Assembly (NCBI RefSeq): GCF_000301075.1
Contig: NZ_JH932293.1
Span: forward strand, 256,417 to 320,416
Direction: 5' to 3'
From: Bergeyella zoohelcum ATCC 43767
GTDB lineage: Bacteria > Bacteroidota > Bacteroidia > Flavobacteriales > Weeksellaceae
DNA length: 64,000 nt
In this document: positions 16,157 through 25,048 of the stretch, piece by piece
Layout: the number at the start of each line of letters is the position of its first letter
How positions within the stretch are numbered: position 1 is the stretch's first letter
Translations under genes and position numbers: made by a program
The notes under the pieces: generated by a model
Databases searched by the model: none
Seen by the model: the letters and a program-made list of their open reading frames with translations, nothing else
Told to the model about the DNA's origin: nothing

Positions 16157-17023
16157 TTATTCTATTTCTATCGGATTATCTACCGCAGCAAAGAAATCTT
16201 TCGCCATTTTTTCTTGATCTTTAATCATGTCTCCTACGGTTTTATCAGTCCCCGGAAGAGGCTGTTTCATCAGTTCTGGAGTCATATACGCTCTAAATTC
16301 ACCAAGTGGATCAGCCTTAAAATTCGCATAAGCCTTGTCAAATTTTTCCTTAGTAATTTCTACTACACTGGTACTCATCCCAAAACGAGATTGCATTTTC
16401 TGTGTATAGGAAAGTTCTTCCCATTTCGCGATGTTTTCATTTCCTTTCAGCTCCCAAGAATACTCTTTTTTGCTGTCTTCTATTTTTACAATAAGCCCTG
16501 GCAGTCCATGGAATTTATACGGTCCATCTTGGAAAGGAATATCCATGGTAAACCACGCTGTCCACTGTCTTCCCCCGAAATCCGTAGTGGCTTTCTGCAC
16601 GGCATACGCTCCTATTTTCGTTTTTTCGCTTTCCACCTTCCAATTGAGCTTCGTAGGAGATTGATAAGAAAATCTCTTATTACTGATATTATCCTGTACC
16701 GAAACCTCCATAGAAGGATATTTTTTTACTACTTTATAAGTAAATTTAGGCATCGTAATCGTTTTCATCAAGTCTTTGAAAACTCCTGTTTTTGTCATTT
16801 GCTCTACTTCTTGCTTGATAATAGAATCCTGTGCTCTAATGGTAAAATCTTCGTAAATAGATTTTTCTGTGGTAATATCCAGTGCGGTCATTATTTTTTC
16901 TCTTTTCTCCTCTGCCTTTTTGGGCTTAAAGGTGAGTTCATAGAAAAACCGATTGGCAGATTGCTGTGCAAATACCACCGAAGTCATTAAAATCGCTATA
17001 AAAACACCAATACTTTTTCTCAT
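16157..17023 (-). CDS. GLPGLI family protein, secreted
   Basis: 288 residues with a signal peptide (MRKSIGVFIAILMTSVVFAQ). The family core appears as FGGRQWTAWFTMDIPFQDGPY and KFHGLPGLIVKIED, the second containing the exact GLPGLI string. Unlike the copy at 2.9 kb its base composition resembles the surrounding housekeeping genes. The conserved antisense frame over it is a shadow. The role is unknown and no beta-barrel gene is adjacent. Confidence 0.9.
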   Translation of the reverse strand: MRKSIGVFIAILMTSVVFAQQSANRFFYELTFKPKKAEEKREKIMTALDITTEKSIYEDFTIRAQDSIIKQEVEQMTKTGVFKDLMKTITMPKFTYKVVKKYPSMEVSVQDNISNKRFSYQSPTKLNWKVESEKTKIGAYAVQKATTDFGGRQWTAWFTMDIPFQDGPYKFHGLPGLIVKIEDSKKEYSWELKGNENIAKWEELSYTQKMQSRFGMSTSVVEITKEKFDKAYANFKADPLGEFRAYMTPELMKQPLPGTDKTVGDMIKDQEKMAKDFFAAVDNPIEIE

Positions 17024-17115
17024 TTTTCTTAAAATTTTATGGTTTTATCCATTAGTCTAAAAGAATTTGTGTTTGTTACAAAAGAAATGTTTTTTTATTT
17101 GAAGACTTTCTTTTA

Positions 17116-19665
17116 TCACTTCGCTTTCTTTGGAAGAACGATATTCTGTTTTTGTACAGACGGATGGTCTTTAGGCTGAGCATCCGTAGGAATAATCGCC
17201 TTAGTTTCTTGTATCTGAGGTTGATTTTGAGTTTCAAAAAGATTCGTGGTATTTATTGGAGATTTCGGCGGAGTATTTTTCGAAGTCTCTTTATACTGTT
17301 GATGCTCTGGTTTTGGAGAAACTGTCTTTTTATCCAAATCACTTTTTAGATTTTTAAGCATCTCCGCCGCACGGATTCCTTCTAATGTTTTTTCATAATT
17401 GAGCACTATCTGCTGCAGTTGGAGTATCATCACCTCTTTACCATAAAGTTTACCTGCAAGATGGGCATTGAGCAAATGAAATTTAGGAATGAGAGCGTCA
17501 TTTTTAAACTGCATCAATGCGTTTTCCACCACCATTCGGCTTTCCTCAAAATGGGCTTGTTCATACATGAAATACGCTTTTGCATACTCATGCTCTGCTT
17601 GTACAGAGGATTTCACAAAATTAGAATTTCTAGGATTTCTGGCATACTCTGCGTACGCCGTATGCGGATAATCTTTAAGTAAAATGATTTTTGCCTTTTC
17701 AGCGGCTTGAGGATTATGCTCGAAATTCATTGAGAAAATTTGGAATAATGCTTGGAGCATCACTTTCTCTTCGGGTTGTTTTTCAATGAGCCCATAGAGA
17801 GTCTTGGTGGCTAAAGGAATATCATTAAACGCATCTCTAAAAAGGGTACCGAGGTTTAGTTCTGCCTCATCTCTTTCTTTTTTCAGCCGGTCTATTTCTT
17901 TCAAAGAATTAGGAATTTGCTCAGTATAGAAAGCGGGTTCAAAACGCCTTGGATTGGCTTCAGAAGTTTGTCCTAAAGCCTGATTTCTCACCTCCTCTAC
18001 ACTGGATGTTCTTTTAGAAAATCGCCAATTATCTGCCAAAGCCCTATCTCCCCACAGCTGTTTAAAATCCGAGATTCCTCGTGCCACGGTGCTGGCATTA
18101 GCAAAATAAAATTTACCACTTGGATTTCCAAAATCTTGAAACGCATTTCCGCTGCTTCCAAAAATAGAATTTAGCCCAAAATCACCATCTTGGAATCCAC
18201 TTTGTCTTTCTGCTATGCGTCTTTTCCTTTCTTCCTCTTCCTCCTTGGCTTTCAGCTTTGCAATATGCTGATTAAAAAACGCTATTTGCTCTGCCTTAGA
18301 CATTTTTGTAAGTGCAAGAATACTATCATTTCTCTTGATAAGATAATAATTATCAGATACTTTCTTAATATCTTCCGCTTGTTTTTGCACTTCCTTTTTA
18401 GTAGGTTCATAGGTCATGGCAGCCACTGCAGAATCATAGTAAATTCCTGCACGGATATAGTCATCTTCCTCTAAAAAACTTTTACCTATTTCATAATAGC
18501 TCAGTCCTTTTATATGGGTATCGGTCGCCTTTTCTTTCACCGAAGCGAAAAAGAAATCACGGGCTTCCTTTTTCTTATCTGCACGAAGTGCCAAAAGCCC
18601 TTTGGCATAGAGAAATTCATTTTTTCTAGAGGCATAAGTTCCTTTTTTACTGAGATGGTCTAAATATTTCAGGGTTTCTGCATAATTGTTTTTAGCGTTA
18701 AAAGTTTTAGCAATTTCTATTTGAGATTTTACTTCAAATTCAAAATCAGAAGCGAGGTCATACGCTTTTTGGAAGCTCTCCCGAGCCATAGGCAATTGGT
18801 TTTCACTGAGCAAAATTTGCCCTTTAAGAAATGCTATTCTACTTTTAATTTTATTATTTTTATTGAGGTCAAAAGCTGTAGAGAGTAGGTCTATGGCTTC
18901 TTTGTTTTGATGGTTTTTTAATAAGTTTTCACCATAATAGATAGTCATCAATGCCATATCTTCAGGATGAAGCGGTTCTTTCCTTAGTGCTTCAAATATC
19001 TTATTCGCTCTAGCATAGTCTCCTATATTAGAATACGCAAGTCCCTGATACACTTTCCCCAAACCTATTCTTTTATGTTTAGGAAATCTTTTATTCATCA
19101 TATTAATAGCATCTAGTGCCTTAAAATTTTCCTCCATATAGATTCTCGCCTTAATGAGGATGATGTAGGCATCAAAAATGACTTTATTTTTCTCTTGCTC
19201 CTCTCGAATTACAGAAAACTTATCTATGGTTTTTAACGCCTTCGCCTCAGCAATTTCTAGCATAGTGGTCTTTTTCGATGAAGGAGGTGCCTGTTCAGCA
19301 TCTTTTCTGATACCTCTCTCGGATTTACTTTTTCTATTTCGGGAGGGAGGAGTAGAAGGCGGAGTTTTATTTCCCAGTCCAAATATATCTCCAAAAGGAT
19401 TTTCATCTACGGGAGGTAAGTTATTTCCTTGCTCATCTACTGGTTTTTTCTCGTAAGGAAAAATAGCGATATAAGGGGCATAAAAATTATCTTTATGCTG
19501 GGCAAGTCTGCTGTTTATTTCTTCTTCTAATGCTTGATCGGCATTAAAAAGCGTGTTGTACTGAGCAGAAAACCCTTTCATAAAACGCCCTCGCTTCTCG
19601 GGTCTCTTGGAGACACAAGCCATAAGTAATACTGCCGTACATATATAGATGAAACTTTTTTTCAT
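17116..19665 (-). CDS. TPR lipoprotein, PorW/SprE-like type IX secretion component
   Basis: 849 residues from ATG 19665. The longer frame to 19746 would bury the lipoprotein signal. The lipobox is LLMAC at about 14-18. The segment RGRFMKGFSAQYNTLFNADQ right after it is characteristic of PorW/SprE proteins, which associate with the type IX secretion machinery on the periplasmic side and are needed for gliding or gingipain secretion in model species. TPR-like helices run from about 190 to 480 and again in the last third. The C-terminal 80 residues are a low-complexity K/P/Q/T tail. No other T9SS gene is in the window, so the assignment rests on this protein alone. Confidence 0.78.
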   Translation of the reverse strand: MKKSFIYICTAVLLMACVSKRPEKRGRFMKGFSAQYNTLFNADQALEEEINSRLAQHKDNFYAPYIAIFPYEKKPVDEQGNNLPPVDENPFGDIFGLGNKTPPSTPPSRNRKSKSERGIRKDAEQAPPSSKKTTMLEIAEAKALKTIDKFSVIREEQEKNKVIFDAYIILIKARIYMEENFKALDAINMMNKRFPKHKRIGLGKVYQGLAYSNIGDYARANKIFEALRKEPLHPEDMALMTIYYGENLLKNHQNKEAIDLLSTAFDLNKNNKIKSRIAFLKGQILLSENQLPMARESFQKAYDLASDFEFEVKSQIEIAKTFNAKNNYAETLKYLDHLSKKGTYASRKNEFLYAKGLLALRADKKKEARDFFFASVKEKATDTHIKGLSYYEIGKSFLEEDDYIRAGIYYDSAVAAMTYEPTKKEVQKQAEDIKKVSDNYYLIKRNDSILALTKMSKAEQIAFFNQHIAKLKAKEEEEERKRRIAERQSGFQDGDFGLNSIFGSSGNAFQDFGNPSGKFYFANASTVARGISDFKQLWGDRALADNWRFSKRTSSVEEVRNQALGQTSEANPRRFEPAFYTEQIPNSLKEIDRLKKERDEAELNLGTLFRDAFNDIPLATKTLYGLIEKQPEEKVMLQALFQIFSMNFEHNPQAAEKAKIILLKDYPHTAYAEYARNPRNSNFVKSSVQAEHEYAKAYFMYEQAHFEESRMVVENALMQFKNDALIPKFHLLNAHLAGKLYGKEVMILQLQQIVLNYEKTLEGIRAAEMLKNLKSDLDKKTVSPKPEHQQYKETSKNTPPKSPINTTNLFETQNQPQIQETKAIIPTDAQPKDHPSVQKQNIVLPKKAK

Positions 19666-19764
19666 TAATTTTTTATTATACTTACTCCCAATTATTTCAG
19701 TTTTCTGAAAAAACTGGGTAAACACAATCCATGAGTAAAAGTACAATTTTTTTTGGATATCGTT

Positions 19765-20331
19765 TTATTTTTGTTTCTTCCATTCTGATAAATGCGAATA
19801 CAAAAGATGCGTAGGAAGCCCCATAATGGTATAATAACTTCCTTTAATCTGAGTAATTTTGGCCAAACCGAACCAATCCTGAATACCATAGCTGCCCGCC
19901 TTATCTAAAGGCTGACCCTCACGGATATAATGCCTAATTTCCTCATCTGAAAGCGGTGCTACCGTTACTTCTGCCCTATCGGTTTGCACGATGGATTGTT
20001 CCTGAGTTCTCAAACAGATGGCGGTATCTACAAAGTGAGTATTTCCACTTAGCTTTTTCAGCATAAGAAAAGCCTCTTGTTCATCTTTAGGTTTACCCAG
20101 CACTTCATCATCTACAATGACCACCGTATCCGAAGTAATGAGTATTTCATTTGCTTTCAAATCTTTGTATGCTGAATTTTTGAGTGCTGCCAAATATTCG
20201 GCCACCGCTTCCGAAGGGATATTTTCAGGATATATCTCTTCACAATCTATCTTTACCGTTTCAAAATCAAACTCCAACTGATGAAGCAATTCTTTTCTCC
20301 TCGGAGAATTAGAGCCTAATAAAATTTTCAT
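19765..20331 (-). CDS. maf: Maf family nucleotide pyrophosphatase
   Basis: 189 residues from ATG 20331 (MKILLGSNSPRRKELL). The frame open to 20367 adds 12 residues without family similarity. GSNSPRRKELL is the Maf signature, followed by ILITSDTVVIVDDEVLGKP and the C-terminal SYGIQDWFGLAKITQIKGSYY block. These proteins hydrolyse modified or canonical NTPs to the monophosphate. The gene follows a KdsC-like gene by 45 bases and is the last of a three-gene run with the DUF2520 protein. Confidence 0.93.
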   Translation of the reverse strand: MKILLGSNSPRRKELLHQLEFDFETVKIDCEEIYPENIPSEAVAEYLAALKNSAYKDLKANEILITSDTVVIVDDEVLGKPKDEQEAFLMLKKLSGNTHFVDTAICLRTQEQSIVQTDRAEVTVAPLSDEEIRHYIREGQPLDKAGSYGIQDWFGLAKITQIKGSYYTIMGLPTHLLYSHLSEWKKQK

Positions 20332-20376
20332 TTTTTTTCTTGTAGAAATTAATCCAATGAATACCAATTGCTAAAA

Positions 20377-20895
20377 TTAAACACTCCTCGTTTCGTCTAT
20401 TTCCCATTTGCCTTGGATTTTCAGCACTTGTTCTATAACATCTCTCACTGCTCCTTTTCCTCCTGAAATGGGAGAAATATAGTCCACAATGGCTTTAACT
20501 TCCTGAACGGCATTGGGCGGACAAGTAGCAATTCCTGAACGCTGAAGAATACCCATATCTGGCAAATCATCTCCCATAGTGAGAATTTCTGCATCTTCTA
20601 AGCTGTACTTTTGTTTAAAATCTTCATAATCAATACACTTGTCAGAGGATTTAGGGTAATAGTCTTCTATCCCTAAATAATGTATTCTATGTTTCACCAT
20701 CGGGTCATCCCCCCCCGTAATCACACCTATTTTATAGCCTTCCTTGAGGGCTTTCACTACGGCATAACCGTCTAATACATTCATCACCCTGCACATCTGC
20801 TCATTGGGTAGAAGCAAAATGCTGCCATCAGTAAACACGCCATCTACATCAAAGATAAAGGCTTTTATATGTTTTAATCTCTGTTTGTAACTCAT
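20377..20895 (-). CDS. HAD-family 3-deoxy-manno-octulosonate 8-phosphate phosphatase (KdsC-like)
   Basis: 172 residues, the length of cap-less HAD type C0 phosphatases. The catalytic DxD is Asp16 and Asp18 in FIFDVDGVFTDGS. VITGGDDPMVKHR is motif II, and TMGDDLPDMGIL supplies the metal-binding aspartates. KdsC makes Kdo for the lipopolysaccharide inner core. Relatives act on other nonulosonate or N-acylneuraminate phosphates, so substrate is a family-level inference. It lies 14 bases after the DUF2520 gene. Confidence 0.85.
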   Translation of the reverse strand: MSYKQRLKHIKAFIFDVDGVFTDGSILLLPNEQMCRVMNVLDGYAVVKALKEGYKIGVITGGDDPMVKHRIHYLGIEDYYPKSSDKCIDYEDFKQKYSLEDAEILTMGDDLPDMGILQRSGIATCPPNAVQEVKAIVDYISPISGGKGAVRDVIEQVLKIQGKWEIDETRSV

Positions 20896-20909
20896 TATTA
20901 TTCTATCTT

Positions 20910-21665
20910 TTATGATTTATACATTTCTATAATACTCTCTGTAAGGAGCTGATAAATTTCTTTCGGTCTTCCCGCGAGTGTATTGAGCTGCTGCTCTATT
21001 ACAGGCATATCGTTTCTTATCGCAGGGCCTGTTTGGGCATCTTTAGGCGATAGGGTTTTAATTTTATCCACCGTCTCAAAAATGAGCGGATGAAGATATT
21101 CAAAAGGAATATCATTCTGCTGGCAAATATTTTCTGCCAAGGTGAAAAGATGATTGGTAAAGTTACAAGCAAACACGGCGGATAAATGAAGCTGCCTGCG
21201 TGTATTTTCATCTGCATACATCACTTTTGGCGAGAGAAGAGATGCCCACTGCATTACCCGCTCTGCATCCTCTTGTTTTTCAGTTTCTACAAAAAATGGT
21301 ATCTCCTGATAGTTCAGCGTTTTTCTCTTAGAAAAAGTTTGTAAAGGATATAGCACTCCACGCTGAAAACCCTCGGGAATTTCTTGATACGACACCGAGC
21401 CTGCCGTGTGTAGCACCCACGCTTTTTTATTGGGAATCTTTTGGGCACATTCTTGTATCGCGTTATCTTTCACCGCAACAATATAGATATCTGCATTTTC
21501 TATTTTTTCCCAATTGGTACAAATGGGAAAACCCGTTGCCGCATGAATTTCTTGTAAAGCTTCATGATTTCTCCCCAAAACTTGCACCAAGGGTACATCG
21601 TTTTGATGAAATGCCTTTGCTAAATGGTACGCCACATTTCCAGAGCCTATTAATACTATTTTCAT
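20910..21665 (-). CDS. Rossmann-like and DUF2520 domain protein
   Basis: 251 residues. An N-terminal dinucleotide loop, IVLIGSGNVAYHLAKAF, resembles pyrroline-5-carboxylate reductase and F420-oxidoreductase types. The C-terminal half is the DUF2520 helical domain, with LHLSAVFACNFTNHLF and a DAQTGPAIRND segment that are highly conserved in the family. It probably is an NAD(P)-dependent oxidoreductase with unknown substrate. In many Bacteroidota the same order, DUF2520 then KdsC then Maf, is seen, so the grouping is likely functional or at least co-transcribed. Confidence 0.88.
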   Translation of the reverse strand: MKIVLIGSGNVAYHLAKAFHQNDVPLVQVLGRNHEALQEIHAATGFPICTNWEKIENADIYIVAVKDNAIQECAQKIPNKKAWVLHTAGSVSYQEIPEGFQRGVLYPLQTFSKRKTLNYQEIPFFVETEKQEDAERVMQWASLLSPKVMYADENTRRQLHLSAVFACNFTNHLFTLAENICQQNDIPFEYLHPLIFETVDKIKTLSPKDAQTGPAIRNDMPVIEQQLNTLAGRPKEIYQLLTESIIEMYKS

Positions 21666-21737
21666 AATTTACGATTTTAATTGCACCATGATGAATGTAT
21701 CATGTACAATGAAAATTTTCCCAACAAAACCCACGGG

Positions 21738-22223
21738 CTAATTGCCCACCGCCTGTTGTAATTTCTCTACAAATCTTTCCGCAGCAGGACATATCGGAAT
21801 ATTTTTCAGCATAATTACATTGATTTGATAGATCTTCTTTCTGTCCGTATGCGGATATTCCCTACACGCCTTAGGACGCACTTCATAAATGGAACAATAG
21901 TTCTCTGCATCCAAAAAAGGACATGGTAGCGTCTTAAAAACCTTATCATTATCCTCATCTAGCCTAAGGTATTTCGCCTCAAAGTCCGCAGCTTTCATCC
22001 TAAGAAACTTAGAGATTCTTTCTATGTCTTTCTCCACGAAAAGCGGCCCTGTGGTTTTACAGCAATTGGCACAGCTCAGACAATCAATTTCCTCAAAAAC
22101 CGCATCGTGTGTATCCTGAACCAAATAATCCAAATTTTTGGGAGGCTTTTTTTTGAGTTGTTCTAAGAATTTCCTTGCATCTACAGCAGGAGAAATACTT
22201 TTCTTTCGTTTATGATTTGCCAT
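21738..22223 (-). CDS. YkgJ family cysteine cluster protein
   Basis: 161 residues. The conserved cysteines are CLSCANCCKTTG, CPFLDAENYCSIYEVRPKACREYP and a late CPAAERF, the spacing of the CxxCC...C...C...C metal-binding cluster. Residues 1-30 are basic. The family is thought to bind zinc or an iron-sulfur centre, with no defined reaction. It follows the META gene by six bases on the same strand. Confidence 0.88.
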   Translation of the reverse strand: MANHKRKKSISPAVDARKFLEQLKKKPPKNLDYLVQDTHDAVFEEIDCLSCANCCKTTGPLFVEKDIERISKFLRMKAADFEAKYLRLDEDNDKVFKTLPCPFLDAENYCSIYEVRPKACREYPHTDRKKIYQINVIMLKNIPICPAAERFVEKLQQAVGN

Positions 22224-22229
22224 TCTTAA

Positions 22230-22643
22230 TTATGATTCATGAACCACAAAAAGCAACTCTTTACTGCTTTGGGTTTGGATGACTAAGTATTTTCCGTGAA
22301 GAATATAAGATTTACCTTCTTTAAAATAAGCGATGAGCTGCTCTTCTATTTCTTTTTCCCTTCCCTCGCATTCATTTTCGGGAATGCTCATTTTTGCTAC
22401 CTTAAAAATCCCTTTCTTAGAGAACTGAGCCATCATCTGCAATTCATTACAGCCTGTATGCAATATAGGATTTCGGGCATCCGTAACATCCAATACGATG
22501 GTGCTTTGAACCAATTCTTGCTTCGTGTAATTGGGCATCTGAATGAGTGTCCATTTCGCATTCAGTGGCTGAGGCTTGGGTTTAAAAACAGTCATTGAAC
22601 TCAGAATAATGGCTGAAAAACAAAGTAAAAATAACCTTTTCAT
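22230..22643 (-). CDS. META domain (HslJ-like) exported protein
   Basis: 137 residues from ATG 22643 (MKRLFLLCFSAIILSS), which gives a signal peptide. The frame open to 22679 is rejected since it overlaps the promoter. Domain features are NAKWTLIQMPN at the start, LHTGCNELQMMAQF in the middle and an ECEGREKEIEEQLIAYF stretch, as in HslJ/META proteins, a family linked loosely to heat-shock or novobiocin resistance in E. coli. The role here is unknown. Confidence 0.75.
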   Translation of the reverse strand: MKRLFLLCFSAIILSSMTVFKPKPQPLNAKWTLIQMPNYTKQELVQSTIVLDVTDARNPILHTGCNELQMMAQFSKKGIFKVAKMSIPENECEGREKEIEEQLIAYFKEGKSYILHGKYLVIQTQSSKELLFVVHES

Positions 22644-22665
22644 CGTGTTTTCGGTTTTATTCTCC

Positions 22666-22699
22666 CAAAAATACGGCAAAAATGAGTAAATTGCACCAA
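22666..22699 (-). promoter_or_regulatory. Promoter of the META-ykgJ pair
   Basis: On the minus strand TTG (22697-22699), a 23-base spacer and TATTTTTG (22666-22673). It places the start of transcription about 15 bases before ATG 22643. Confidence 0.55.
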
Positions 22700-22712
22700 A
22701 ATTTATAGCTTT

Positions 22713-24854
22713 ATGAAAAGAATTTTTCTACTCGCTACTTTCTTAATGAGTTTTCTCTCCGTGAAAGCCGATGAAGGAATGTGGCTACTTACCATGATTA
22801 AACGCCTAAAAGGACAAGATTTACAGAAAAAAGGGCTGAAACTTACGCCTGAAGAAATTTACTCTGTAAATCAATCTAGTTTAAAAGATGCCATCGTGCA
22901 GTTCGGAAGAGGATGTACGGGAGAAATAGTATCCAGAGAGGGGCTACTATTTACCAATCATCACTGTGGATATGGAAATATTGCGGCACTTTCTACGCCA
23001 GAGAAAGACCATCTTACCAATGGCTTTTGGGCAATGAACAAAAAAGAAGAAATTCCAGCAAAGGGACTTCATGTAAGATTCTTGGTAAGAATGGGGGATG
23101 CCACCGAAAGAATCAATGCGAAACTCCATAATGGGATGAGCGAAAAAGAAAGAAAAGCCATCATAGACGCTGAGTTTAAAGCCATAGAAATAGAAAATGC
23201 TGAAAATGGAAAATATGCCGTAGTAGTAAAAGATTTTTTCAATGGAAACGAGTTTTACTATTTCGTATATCAGGATTTTAAAGATGTAAGATTAGTAGGT
23301 ACCCCACCGAATGCATTAGGAAAATATGGAGGCGATACCGATAACTGGGAATGGCCGAGACATACCGCAGATTTTGCCGTATTCAGAGTCTATACCGATG
23401 CGAATGGAAATCCAGCAGAATATTCTCCTAACAATATTCCGATGAAGCCTAAGCACCACCTTCCTATCTCCTTAAAATCATACAAACCAGGAGACTTTAC
23501 CATGATTATGGGCTACCCAGGAAGAACCAATAGATACCTTACTTCTTACGGAATTTCACAGTTGGTAGATAGAGATTATCCAGGATGGGTAGAAGCGTCT
23601 AAAACTGCCATGGATGTAATGAAAAAATACATGGACAGAGATCTGGCTACCAAACTGAACTATGCTTCGCAATACGCTTCTGTGGCCAACTACTGGAAAA
23701 ATAGACAAGGTACCATAGAATCGGTTAAGAAAAATGGAACTATTCAAGACAAAGAAAAAGTAGAGCAACATTTCCAAGCATGGGCAAACCAAAAACAAAA
23801 TAAAGAAATGTATGGCGAGGTATTATCCAATATCAAAAACTATTACTTCCAAACTTCGGATAGAAGCATAGAAAGAAATTATGCCGCTCAGCTTTCCAGA
23901 AATGCAAAATACCTAGCGTACGCAAATACTTTAGGAACACTTTTCAATCAATACATGGCAGAAAATAGTGCCACTAAAAAAGCGAACATGAAGAAAACGC
24001 TTACGGAAAGAATCCATACCATGTATGAAAAGTTCAATCCCCAGCTGGAACAAGAAATGCTCCAAGTAATGGTACAGCTCTACCGCGATAAAGTAAGAAA
24101 TTCAGCAGCAGCCACCGCCTTCCAAACCATTAATCCACAGCTTTTAGGAGAAGTAGCAAGGAATTCTATCTTTGCCAACCAACAATCGGTAATGAACTTC
24201 CTAAACCAGCCGAACCAAAAAAAGCTCAGCCAAGATCCTCTCTACAAAATCGCATATAAATTTGCTGAAAACGCTCCTGCTCTGAATAAAAAATTGGCAG
24301 AAAATGATGAGGCATTTGCTAAAAACAATAGACTCTTCTTTGATGGACTGAGAAAGGCAAACACGGATAAAACCTACTATCCAGATGCAAGCTCTACTAT
24401 GAGAATTACCTTCGGAAATGTAGATGTACTCCCTATCCGAAATGATAGAGAATACCACGGGGTGAAAGAAAAAGATAACTATATCACCATCATAGACGCC
24501 ATGGTAGCGAAGCATAAGCCAGGAAACGAAGAATTTGAACTCCCTCAAAGATTCTTAGACATGGCAAGAGCGAAAGACTTCGGTCAGTATGCAGATGAAA
24601 ATGGAAACCTTCCTATCAACTTCCTTTCAGACAACGACATCACAGGTGGAAACTCTGGTTCACCGATTATGAATGGCAAAGGAGAACTGATGGGGCTTGC
24701 ATTTGATGGAAATTCTGAAGCCCTCTCTGGAGATATCGTCTTCGAAGAAAAATGGCAAAAAACCATCAATGTAGATTCCAGATTTGTCCTTTGGATTATT
24801 GATAAATACGCCGGAGCAGGACACCTCCTTAACGAGATGACCATTGTAAAATAA
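22713..24854 (+). CDS. S46 family dipeptidyl peptidase, DPP7 type
   Basis: 713 residues with signal peptide MKRIFLLATFLMSFLSVKA. It removes dipeptides from the N-termini of peptides in the periplasm. The triad region is intact: His in TNHHCGYGN (83-84), Asp 220 in WPRHTADFA, and Ser 648 in GGNSGSP. The residue 18 positions after the nucleophile is Gly 666 (FDGNSEALSGDI). In this family Gly at that site marks DPP7 enzymes with a preference for hydrophobic residues, while Arg marks the acidic-specific DPP11, so DPP7 type is inferred. A terminator follows directly. Confidence 0.93.
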   Translation: MKRIFLLATFLMSFLSVKADEGMWLLTMIKRLKGQDLQKKGLKLTPEEIYSVNQSSLKDAIVQFGRGCTGEIVSREGLLFTNHHCGYGNIAALSTPEKDHLTNGFWAMNKKEEIPAKGLHVRFLVRMGDATERINAKLHNGMSEKERKAIIDAEFKAIEIENAENGKYAVVVKDFFNGNEFYYFVYQDFKDVRLVGTPPNALGKYGGDTDNWEWPRHTADFAVFRVYTDANGNPAEYSPNNIPMKPKHHLPISLKSYKPGDFTMIMGYPGRTNRYLTSYGISQLVDRDYPGWVEASKTAMDVMKKYMDRDLATKLNYASQYASVANYWKNRQGTIESVKKNGTIQDKEKVEQHFQAWANQKQNKEMYGEVLSNIKNYYFQTSDRSIERNYAAQLSRNAKYLAYANTLGTLFNQYMAENSATKKANMKKTLTERIHTMYEKFNPQLEQEMLQVMVQLYRDKVRNSAAATAFQTINPQLLGEVARNSIFANQQSVMNFLNQPNQKKLSQDPLYKIAYKFAENAPALNKKLAENDEAFAKNNRLFFDGLRKANTDKTYYPDASSTMRITFGNVDVLPIRNDREYHGVKEKDNYITIIDAMVAKHKPGNEEFELPQRFLDMARAKDFGQYADENGNLPINFLSDNDITGGNSGSPIMNGKGELMGLAFDGNSEALSGDIVFEEKWQKTINVDSRFVLWIIDKYAGAGHLLNEMTIVK

Positions 24855-24860
24855 AAATAG

Positions 24861-24880
24861 AAGCCGCTGAAAAGCGGCTT
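24861..24880 (+). terminator. Terminator after the dipeptidyl peptidase gene
   Basis: AAGCCGCT, GAAA tetraloop, AGCGGCTT, then TGTTATAT. The stem is strong and the U-tract poor. Confidence 0.7.
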
Positions 24881-25048
24881 TGTTATATACCTCAAACTCT
24901 CTATACATTATTTATTTGTTTTTCTATTATTTTTATACCAACCATTATTTATAAAAATAAATCTGGTTTATATTAAATATCAAAGATTTTTTTATCACAC
25001 TATATAAAACATTTATATTAGGCAAAACTTTATAATCCAAATATAAAT

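Noticed and set aside
16085-16990. A 301-codon open frame on the plus strand over the minus-strand GLPGLI gene
   Set aside because: Its product is an F/R/H/K-rich mix with no domain, and it lies antisense to a gene with signal peptide and the exact GLPGLI motif. It is a shadow frame caused by codon usage on the real strand.
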